Below, in pieces: positions 55,851 to 64,000 of a stretch of DNA of 64,000 nucleotides. Made by a program: the position numbers and the translations under genes. The stretch spans positions 1 through 64,000 of the forward strand of contig JAQGDQ010000100.1 of the NCBI GenBank assembly GCA_030141605.1. The letters are read 5' to 3'. Source of the stretch: Tubiluchus corallicola. Taxonomy: Eukaryota > Priapulida > Priapulimorpha > Priapulimorphida > Tubiluchidae. Below the pieces are notes generated by a model. The model was not told where the DNA came from and did not search any database. It worked only from the letters and a program-made list of their open reading frames with translations. Numbering within the stretch: position 1 is the stretch's first letter; each line of letters starts with the position of its first letter.

Positions 55851-57589
55851 AAAAGAGAGGAAACAAGAAAAAGAGAGACAACATGCAAAGAGAGGGAAGG
55901 AGCGGAGGTGGGGAGAAGAAAAGAGTAAGGAATCGAATAGGGATAGATACATGAGCATCATCTAAAAGTCATGCTTCGTTCACCTAAAGATCTATGAAAT
56001 ATTATGACTTGTAATGCCTATTATGTTCAAATAAAAGAAAAAAGCACATCAAGTCACATATTCTGAATTACGAAATTATGTAGAGATGACCATAATTCAC
56101 CACATGAGTGTGGTGATCTAGCCAGTGTATTTCGTTTTGCAAAATGCAAATATGGAAAAAGTTACAATGACATATGCAGTTATTTTTCATTCATTGGCTT
56201 CCACTGCAGTTGACTGACAATCGTCACCGATCGACAGATTGTTAATTTTAAATTTGAATCGGAATTTGATTTTGTTTTCAATTTTTCGTCGTCGTTTATA
56301 CTTTCACCTGCCTTAGCGAAATTTATACAGATAACGAAAATTATTAGTGGTGATTCTGAGGCGCACATCTGCGCCCAAGCAATAAATCAAGACATTTACT
56401 GTATCAACTATAGCTTCTGTGTCAAACCCCAAAAGTAAAACTTCATTTGCGTCACAGCGACATTGCTTATTGTCTTATGCGCCCACGCCTCATACTACAG
56501 TCGATTTAACATTCTCTATGAAAAACTCTTGCAGCTAGGCTAAGGAAATGAGGAAACATTAATTAATTATTTGATGTGTGCTTTATATCGCGGCGTGAAG
56601 ATAATTACATTTAGCTTTGAACTTCGCTGTTATATTTTTTCTAATTTTATCAGTGATTTGTATTAAAATAGGAAAGTTTTTTGCTTGGAAACTCGCTCAT
56701 CTGTCGCCGAAGAATGAGCTCAATGCAGGCATGCAACTTTCGTCGCCTGCAACTCTATCACAAACTCTATCTCCAAATTTATGGAGATGTTCACGTACAA
56801 GATGATATTCACCCGAAAGGTTTCTAGCCGACCAAACGTAAAGAACTCGAATCGTTAATAATAAAATCCAACCAATTTTTTAAAATTATTTGGTGCTTTT
56901 TGTTAATGTAACCAGCCGTAAACGTTCTTTATAAAATTTTTAATCTTAGTTTTAAGATTGTTAGTTAACGATAAAACGAATTACGATTAATTATTTTCTT
57001 AAACCAAATCTGGCTGGAAAAAGTAAATATGAAGAGGGCTGAACATGGATTTGAGCCAACGATATTTGGTTTAGACCTACAGTGTTTACGGCCCTCTATG
57101 GATGCGTTGTCTTCCAATCTATAGGATAAGTCAAGTTTTTCGTCTAAGTTGTTTAAATTTTCCTATAGCTTAAATCTAGGCGTGAATAGCAGTTCATCAC
57201 AGCATGTTAAATAATCAACATTAAAAATTAATTATAATGCAAAAATATTGTATTGCTCGATTATGCAACATTTAGAATTTTGTTTGTGTTAATGAGTCAA
57301 ATTTCGGCAATAGATTATTTGTTTTACATTTTAAATTAAACAAATTCAGGCCTAATACTGTGCTCATAAAACGAACGTAAAACGGATTTTTCAAGTAAAT
57401 TATTTATTATAAGCAGCATAACTATGAAAAAATTTCACAATAAAGCAACAAAAAGCACTGTACGTAGATTTTCCAGTCCCATTCATTTTACTCGAACTTA
57501 TTGAACTATGTACGAAAACTTCGTACTTCCAATTTCCAATGGCTGCGGATAAGCCTTTATTACCTGATGTTTTAGTTTTTTGTGGAATT
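55851..57589. other. intergenic, nothing recognised
   Basis: No supportable gene. Short frames at 56180-56368 (-) and 56617-56805 (+) show no family motif. Confidence 0.4.
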
Positions 57590-57725
57590 TTTATTGTATT
57601 CTAATTGTATTCATTCTTATGGTCACAACTCATATGCTAAGCAAGGAGTAAATCTCTGGAACTCTTTACTAGTTGAAATTAAAAAAGCAGAATCATTAGC
57701 AAAATTCAAATACATTAATTAAAAA
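57590..57725 (+). pseudogene. LINE ORF2 C-terminal relic
   Basis: The frame reads YAKQGVNLWNSLLVEIKKAE and LAKFKYIN before a stop, matching the 'LWNSLP...FK' end of CR1/L2-like ORF2 proteins. A tandem repeat begins 160 bp downstream, where its 3' UTR would lie. Confidence 0.6.
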
Positions 57726-57883
57726 CACACAATGGAAAGATTTGAATGTCCAACGCATCAAATTGATAATATTATCTCGAGGAAAATTTTATTTACCTGT
57801 AAATTCATTAAAAGCAAAGTTATTAGTTCTTGATTAAAATTATTGTAATACGTAGTAGTATTTGATGCTTCCTTGTAATACGT

Positions 57884-58085
57884 GTATGATATGTGTTTTG
57901 TTTGCATGTATATGATATGTATTGTCGTGTTTATGAACAGAAATAATTGTGACGTTCGAATGTCTAATTGTCATGTATGATATGTGTTTTGTTTGCATGT
58001 ATATGATATGTATTGTCGTGTTTATGAACAGAAATAATTGTAACGTTCGAATGTCTAATTATCATGTATGATTTGTGTTTTGTGC
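57884..58085. repeat. 91-bp tandem repeat, about 2.2 copies
   Basis: GTATGATATGTGTTTTGTTT recurs at 57884 and 57975, with a third, diverged start at 58066. The first two copies differ at only a few sites. Confidence 0.93.
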
Positions 58086-58607
58086 GTATGTCACGATAAG
58101 TATGTAATGTGTATAATAATAAGTGTATGGTATAAACTGTTTGATATGCGAATTGTTTGAATGATTGTATTTGTAAAAGTGTGTTTGTTTCTTAGAAAGG
58201 TACATTTTGTTGTAGTTTATGTATTTATTTTTTATTTTTTGTTAGTATTTTAATGTACCCTACTGCACTGGTAGTTTTAATGTTTTTGCACCAGCCTTCT
58301 AACCCATTCATTATAGGCAACACTAAATGATGCATCTCATTATAGTGTATGATATCATTGTTATGGCAAATAAAGATATCTATATGTATTATCATTAACA
58401 ATGGTTTCTTTGTTATCAAATTGCATTAATAACAAATTGCTTTTGTGCAAAACTGTAGTTATCTAACGTTAAACAGTGTTAAATATCTGATTCAAATTAT
58501 CGGTCACTATATCATGCACTTACCGTAGGAAACGCTGACAAATATCGTTACAAAACTCAACGTCAGTACATGTATATTTCTCATTTCTGTGGAAAATGAA
58601 ATAATGC

Positions 58608-58860
58608 CTATCTTCCAGTTTTCACAGTTTTCTCTTCGGCGTTTCCTGGCTTTTTTCCACTAAACACTGATAAACCGTATACATTCACCGAGAGCTGCTT
58701 TCTAAAGTTTATGAGCGACATCGTGCGCGCTGACGTCACGGCGATATCATCAGTAGGTGTGCAAATGCCGATGGATGCTGCAGTTGCAAAGCCAGTGACA
58801 GTGATTACCAATAAAATTATGCTTAAATTGAAGCCACTTTTTTTCTCTCAAGTTGTCAAA
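58608..58860. other. short GC-richer segment open in both directions
   Basis: The minus frame ending at 58608 contains FNLSIILLVITVTGFATA, a good signal-peptide core, then CTPTDDIAVTSART and YGLSVFSGKKPGNA, but has no ATG before the hydrophobic part. The plus frame is open too (SCFLKFMSDIVRADVTAISS). I cannot say that either is a gene. Confidence 0.2.
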
Positions 58861-59221
58861 GAAGAAGAAATTGATATGCATTTTCTACAACCTACCCAGA
58901 TAACTTTGCTGGGTATTAGAGCAGCACTCATGTGTTTGTAGCACAATGGATAACCTAGTAATCTTTCGATTCTTCTCCAGAGATTGTAAGGCGATGTAGC
59001 ACGAAAGTATTTCAGTGTACCTTATGCAAACTCATTATACATGAGAAGCTAGGCCAGTCGTCAAAATTAGATGGCATTTGTTAGTGCGATAATAAAATTG
59101 TGCGTAAGCTTATTATTTTTCAGAGTTTTCGTGGGCACGTTGGTAAAGCGAATCAATTTTTGGTCAGGCAATATTTGTCAAAACAGTAATACCTGTAGCA
59201 CCTAAAATGCAAACTAAGATC

Positions 59222-59430
59222 CTTGGTACTCTACAAAGGTTTTGCAGTTGCTGTTCCAAATGTTTGGAATAGTTTACCAGTCAATGTTCGAAATAATACA
59301 TCTTTGTCGGGGTTTTAAAAAAAACTTTAAAAACAAAGCTCAGTTGAATAATGTGAGAACTGTGGGTTGTCTGTTAAATTTAAATACGTGCTTGTTTATA
59401 ACCTATATAATCTATAAAAGCATTTGAATT
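59222..59430 (+). pseudogene. LINE ORF2 C-terminal relic
   Basis: A frame reads GFAVAVPNVWNSLPVNVRNN and TSLSGF before a stop, the same conserved end as at 57.6 kb but from a different copy. The remainder is frameshifted. Confidence 0.65.
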
Positions 59431-59699
59431 TTTTGTTAAAGTGATTTGTGGCTATAATTACACAGATCTGCTGCTTGAGTAATGTTATGTATTTTACCAC
59501 GCTTTTTTTCAGTATGTTGTAGCTTGTCGACTAAAATCATTCGCTGTTGGAACATGCAGTACGGTGATTAGAATATTTTTTAATTATTAGTTTAATTAAA
59601 TTTTAAGGTTACTCTGATATTACAATGTGCATTTAAATAAATCAGAATGAAATTTGTAAAGTGCAACTGGGTACGCTTTTTCGTGGCACTATAAATATT

Positions 59700-59881
<182 letters not shown>

Positions 59882-60598
59882 AATTTTCCATTCATTAGAA
59901 ATAACCACCTCTATGAACTATATCAATAGCATCCCAAAGAAATGTATCTCTGAAAGCGTAAAGGAATAAAAAGAACCTTTAATGTATTTTTGGCGACCAA
60001 TCATAGAATGTAATCAGAAGAAATAGCACGTGTCGTTTTTTCATCAAGCATTTCGCCTTTCACAAATCATCAAGGGGGCTTATAAGTATTATTATGCTGG
60101 CTGTGACCCTTGTTAGTATTCGCAATAAATTTTCTGGACATGCTGCGACATCATTAGCTTGTCAGCTGACAAAAACTTGACTTATTAGAATAGTTGCCTG
60201 AACATTTCCGTGTTTGTGTATGACGTTCAGTTTCCAGTCAGGAAGAGTAGTGCGCTTTCAATATTTTTTATATAAAAAAGCTAATAATATTTATATAAAA
60301 CCTTCGAACAGATGGGTAACACTTATAAAGTCAACTTAATCAATATGTTTTGCATATTGTCATTCCAGAATCCATCACTGAACCGTTGGGCCTGCTACCA
60401 ATGTTAGTCACTTGTGGCAGAATTGGAATCTCCTCTTCACCTAGGATATTTAACGAAAGTATTATAACAGATGAAATTACCACTGACCAGTTTTCTTAGT
60501 GATTACCCACTCAGTTAATAACCATGTCCAGTGTTGCTTACTCCTTAATTACGCATATCCGTCGTTACGTCTTTGCATTGTGTAATTGCCCCACTTTG
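59882..60598. other. intergenic, nothing recognised
   Basis: No exon or repeat was recognised between the TTA tract and the TTTCGCCAGT array. Confidence 0.4.
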
Positions 60599-61080
60599 CT
60601 AGTGAGCATTTCGCCAGTGATACATTTTCGGCAGTTATTTCGTCAGTCTATTTGTCCGAAAGTCTACCTTTTCGTTAGTCTATCATTTCGCCAGACTATC
60701 TTTTCGCGAGTGCATCGTTTCGTCAGTCTAACTTTTTGCCAGCGTATCACTTCGCCAGTGTATTATTTCACTAATTTATCATTTCGCCAGTTGTAGTTAG
60801 AAATAGTGAAGTCAATTTTTAAATTTCGTCAGTGTCTAATTTTGCCACTCGTAATTAGAAGCAGTAAAGTAAGTATTTAAACTGCAGTACACTTCGCCAA
60901 TGCATCATTTCGCCAGTATATCATTTCGCCAGTTGTAGTTTGAAATAGTGCAGTAAGTACTGTAATTAAATAGTAGTTCACTTCGCTAGTGCGTTATTTC
61001 GCCTGTATATCATTTCGCCAGTTATAGTAAGAAATAGTTGAGTAAGTATTTAAATAGAAGTACACTTCGCCAGTGCATCT
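60599..61080. repeat. TTTCGCCAGT minisatellite with higher-order structure
   Basis: A unit of about 16-17 bp, consensus TTTCGCCAGTGTATCA, repeats through the first 200 bp. After that, blocks of such units alternate with a spacer containing GTAGTTAGAAATAGTG, giving a higher-order period of about 84-89 bp at 60851, 60935 and 61024. It ends about 25 bp before the putative LTR. Confidence 0.9.
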
Positions 61081-61106
61081 TAGCCATGTGGAATTTTGCA
61101 TTGTCT

Positions 61107-61416
61107 TGTGTTGCGCGCATGCGCAAGAGAGATTAAAATAGGTTCAGCTGTGTTTTAGTTTTTATCCATTTTCTTATCCGTTATTCAAACACGTCTTCAC
61201 TATTCACATACGGCTTCCGAAACATTTTGTGCATTCAGTGGACTAAATTTCAATGGATTCACTAACTTCAGCACACGGGAAATTCATTGTCGTTGTTGGT
61301 TCTGCTTCATCCACGCACGCAGTAGCAGACGCCTGTATAGTGGCTGGTAGGTTTATCGATCATCTTCCTCGTCAATGCTTCAACTCGCTGTGTAATAGGT
61401 CCGTTGCACTGTAACA
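61107..61416 (+). repeat. putative 5' LTR of the BEL/Pao element
   Basis: It starts TGTGTTGCGCGCATGCGCAA and ends TGTAACA, the usual TG...CA borders, about 17 bp before the gag-like ATG. TTGGTACAGTAGAAC follows as a possible primer-binding region. The 3' LTR lies outside the window, so the borders are not confirmed. Confidence 0.45.
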
Positions 61417-61432
61417 TTGGTACAGTAGAACA

Positions 61433-62119
61433 ATGGAGAATTTACTCGCTAAGAGAAAACGGGAAAGAACTGTGTTGACTTCGAGACTAAACTAAACGAG
61501 TTAAATTCGGCGTATCAAATGACGACTAATCAAGACGAACTTGCTTATTTAATTCACAAAGTGCAGATTCAGTTTGCGTCAGTAAAGACAGTGCACAATG
61601 ACTTTTAGAGTTTTTAATTGATGACCCAGACCGTGAGGCCGCTGAAAATGAAATGACAGAGCACGCTAAGTATGAGGAACAGGCAAACGCAATTTTGTTT
61701 AAAGCCAAAAGTCTACTTTCGCGGTTAGAGGCCCAAGACAGCTCAAGGCCCATTCAACAGCTACCTTTGCAGGAGAAAAAAGCAGCTGTAAAATCGCGTG
61801 GTCTATGTTTTAATTGCTTAGGGAAAACTCATCACGTCCATGACTGTCCGAGCGATATACGATGTCGGCATTGCAACAAGAAGCACCATTCTTGCTTGCA
61901 CAATTCTGAATCTTGGCCTGGAGCAACTTCGGGCAATTATCACAAAACTTCAAACACTTGCTTGATTCACTCCTTCGTTAAATACTACACGAGTTTCTCG
62001 TCAACAAATTACGACGATGGTTCATCTATGACGTTGAACAATTCATCGACGGTGCTACAGTCAGTGACTGTTTTCGTTAAAAGTCATAAAGGTGGTCGCG
62101 AGCATCCTGTGACTGCTAG
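61433..62119 (+). pseudogene. BEL/Pao gag relic with zinc knuckles
   Basis: ATG at 61433 starts MENLLAKRKRERTVLTSRLN and then stops. Frames with two stops cover LLIDDPDREAAENEM-type sequence. From 61653 a frame is open through KAKSLLSRLEAQDSSRP to the knuckles CFNCLGKTHHVHDC (C-x2-C-x4-H-x4-C) and CRHCNKKHHSCLH. It then reads SSTVLQSVTVFVKSHKGG and runs into the inverted duplication. Confidence 0.88.
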
Positions 62120-62215
62120 TCTTGAGCCTCTAACCGCGAAAGTATACTTTTGGCTTTAAACAAAATTGTGTTTGCCTGTTCCTCATACTTAGCGTGCTCT
62201 GTCATTTCATTTTCA
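62120..62215. repeat. inverted copy of part of the same element's gag
   Basis: These 96 bp are the reverse complement of 61643-61738 with about three differences. They interrupt the junction between PVTA of gag and AFLDTGAG of the protease. Confidence 0.92.
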
Positions 62216-62700
62216 AGCGCATTCTTGGATACTGGTGCAGGAGAATCTTACATTACACGGGAGCTGGCTAGCAAGTTATACTTAGATTCTGTTGGCCAGA
62301 AGTTATTTGGTAATGAGTATTTTGGAGGTGGTAGATCCGTTCCAGTCATGCATCAGAGGAAAAGACTGAAATTACGTGTCGGCACAATACTCAATACTTA
62401 ATTTGGGAGGTCAGTTCTATTTGTTCACCTCTGCCAAATCATCATATAGACAAAAAAGATTGCCACCATTGCCTTTAGCTGATGAATATGATACTGATAC
62501 ACTTGCAATAGACATTTTGTTTGGCAGTGACATTTTTCATAATATTCTTACTGGAGGCCAACATTAGCAAACCACTATAGGTGTGACTCTTGTACCTACC
62601 ATATTCGGGTGGACCTTCATGGGACCACTTAAAACTGCTACAGCTAATCCACATTCTCTGGCTGCATTTCGTGTTCTTTGCTCTTCCACCATGGAGGAAA
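62216..62700 (+). pseudogene. BEL/Pao aspartic protease and RT lead-in
   Basis: AFLDTGAGESYITRELASKL contains the catalytic D-T/S-G triad. A frameshift at about 62385 is followed by AIDILFGSDIFHNILTGG and TIFGWTFMGPL, the usual spacer between protease and RT. A stop (TAG) separates GGQH from the next block. Confidence 0.85.
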
Positions 62701-63700
62701 AATTGATTATAAGGTGGAGCAGCTTTGGGCATGATGAGAGCTTGATGGTAATTCTCTACACATTCCTGCCTTTAAAGATGGACGCCATGAAGTAAGCCTT
62801 CCAAGGAAATCAGCCGCTGGGCCATCTTGCAATCGGGAAGATGCTGTGGTGAGATTACGGTGCTATGACCACCTTTCTTGTGAAAAGAAACAAATCTACG
62901 AAGAAAGTCTTGAGAAGTGGCATCAAGATGGTGTGATCGAGCCAGCTTCTGGTATTGAGTCTGGTTATTTGCTTCCTCAAAGAGTTGTCTGGAAGGATTC
63001 CGGGATTCTTCCTATAGTTTTTGGTGGATCAGCAGTGTTTCCTAATGGACTTTCTATGAACCAGTGCTTAGATACAGGACCAAATCTTATTCAGAATCTC
63101 ACTAGTGTTCTGATCAATTTTAGATTGTACAAGATTGTAATCAGCTGTGACATACATGCTGCATTCTTACAAATATCCATTAAGGAGAGTGATCGAGACT
63201 ACCTCAAATTTTTGTGGTGGAGACGTGGAGAATTTGTCACGGAAAGTTTTGCTAGAGTTCCTATTACAGTCTGTTCTTCAGTATCATGTAAGAAACAATG
63301 AAGAAGAAATACTGATTCACCTGAGCATGTGCAGCAGCTCAGACATGACGTAGTTGAATTATTCTTGGCTGCAGGAATGGGATTCCATTAATGGAAATCT
63401 TCTTGTGAATTCACCAACAGTGCAGACTCTGACGAAAAATGGGATTCTGAACCAGGAAAACTACTTGGCATTAATTGGTCACCAACTGCAGATACTATTT
63501 GTTTTGATATAACATGTATTGTTAATGCACTTGTGTACCCTACGCATGATCTTTTGACTATATGTTCTATGGTATTTGACTCTTTAGGTCTTTTGTCACT
63601 TGTAATTAAACTGCGCATTCTTTTTCAGCTGTCTTGGCGAGCTAACCTTACTTGGGATGACCCATTGCCAGTTGAGATAAGAACTGCTGTGCAAAATACA
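62700..63700 (+). pseudogene. BEL/Pao reverse transcriptase lacking its YxDD segment
   Basis: Blocks present are VSLPRKSAAGPSCNRED, YEESLEKWHQDGVIEPAS, SMNQCLDTGPNLIQNLTSVL, ISCDIHAAFLQI (first catalytic Asp) and DYLKFLWW. After LLQSVLQYHVRNN the frame shifts directly to SPEHVQQLRHDVVELFL. The intervening part with the YxDD catalytic pair is missing. Then GFH-stop-WK, GKLLGINWSPTADTICFDI and VFDSLGLLSLVIKLRIL follow. It cannot code an active polymerase. Confidence 0.88.
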
Positions 63701-63729
63701 CTGCATGATCTAAGTATGAGCTCTGATGT

Positions 63730-64000
63730 AAAGCGATATGTTCCTTGTGATTTGCCTGAGTTGCATGTATTTGCTGACGCCTCACCTCAGGCTTATGCAG
63801 CTGCTGTATATGTGAAGAATTCAGATAGGCTAGCTCTTCTTGTGGCTAAAGCAAAAGTAGCTCCTATAAAGCCTCTTTTGACATTGCCGTGTGACATTGA
63901 CAGTGGAGACATCGTGTTTTCACAAGTCAGCAGTTTTGGAAAAGATGGCTATCCTCCTACTTACCCACTTAATTCGTAAGTGGCATAATCCATGTGGTAG
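63730..64000 (+). pseudogene. BEL/Pao RNase H start and integrase start, deleted junction
   Basis: ELHVFADASPQAYAAAVYVK and KVAPIKPLLTLP are the start of RNase H. Directly after TLP the sequence departs from RNase H, stops at 63977-63979, and another frame reads LLLTHLIRKWHNPCG at the window end, like the HHCC N-terminus of integrase. Most of RNase H is therefore deleted. Confidence 0.75.

Larger units (their letters stand above)
61107..64000 (+). mobile_element. defective BEL/Pao LTR retrotransposon, 5' part
   Basis: In order: putative LTR, gag start, two zinc knuckles, aspartic protease, reverse transcriptase, RNase H and the first residues of integrase, where the window ends. This order is that of BEL/Pao elements. 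Damage is extensive: stops in gag, an inverted duplication between gag and protease, loss of the RT YxDD region, stops in RT and an internal deletion at the RNase H/integrase junction. No envelope region is in view. Confidence 0.9.

Noticed and set aside
55304-55961. Several frames of 120-197 codons
   Set aside because: All are the pentanucleotide array read in different frames; no independent coding signal.
61526-61753. Minus-strand frame in the gag region resembling one at 62150
   Set aside because: The likeness arises because 62120-62215 is an inverted copy of gag; it is not a gene pair.

Overview
The window is nuclear DNA of an animal, probably an invertebrate. It is AT-rich, has GT-AG introns and isolated short exons, and carries many microsatellites, several decayed non-LTR retrotransposons (LINEs) and a BEL/Pao LTR retrotransposon. 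The calexcitin-like EF-hand gene and the four-domain GPI-type fasciclin suit a spiralian (mollusc or annelid grade). That placement is an inference from family resemblance, not a proof. No tRNA, rRNA, CRISPR or bacterial-type operon was seen.

Layout. 1-5194: a 467-bp GA microsatellite, two LINE relics and otherwise unassigned sequence. 5195-11699 (+): a sarcoplasmic calcium-binding protein/calexcitin gene in six phase-consistent exons, its first exon not found; a phase-compatible alternative last exon lies at 13093-13307. 13955-14311 (-): a small secreted six-cysteine peptide with a poly-aspartate tail. 15524-20847: minisatellite, microsatellites, a reverse-strand LINE 3' part, a dispersed repeat and an inverted-repeat (MITE-like) element. 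20848-40048 (+): a 14-exon fasciclin gene of about 718 codons (signal peptide, four FAS1 domains, C-terminal GPI-type hydrophobic tail), with a 9.8-kb first intron, a hAT-like MITE in intron 5 and a dead LINE in intron 10. 40049-61000: gene-poor, with three weak small-gene candidates on the minus strand (43.1-43.4, 45.2-45.6 and 54.0-54.2 kb), LINE ends, tandem duplications, a 1.77-kb inverted-repeat structure and a 400-bp pentanucleotide purine tract. 61107-64000 (+): the 5' part of a defective BEL/Pao element, running off the window.

The two main genes are independent: one is an intracellular Ca2+ buffer/sensor, the other a cell-surface adhesion protein. Nothing shows that they work together. 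The least ordinary features are the domain-3 splice arrangement of the fasciclin gene (an overlapping donor that decides the frame), the alternative C-terminus of the EF-hand gene, the microsatellite-coded acidic peptide, an inverted self-duplication inside the BEL/Pao element, and several repeats that occur more than once in the window.
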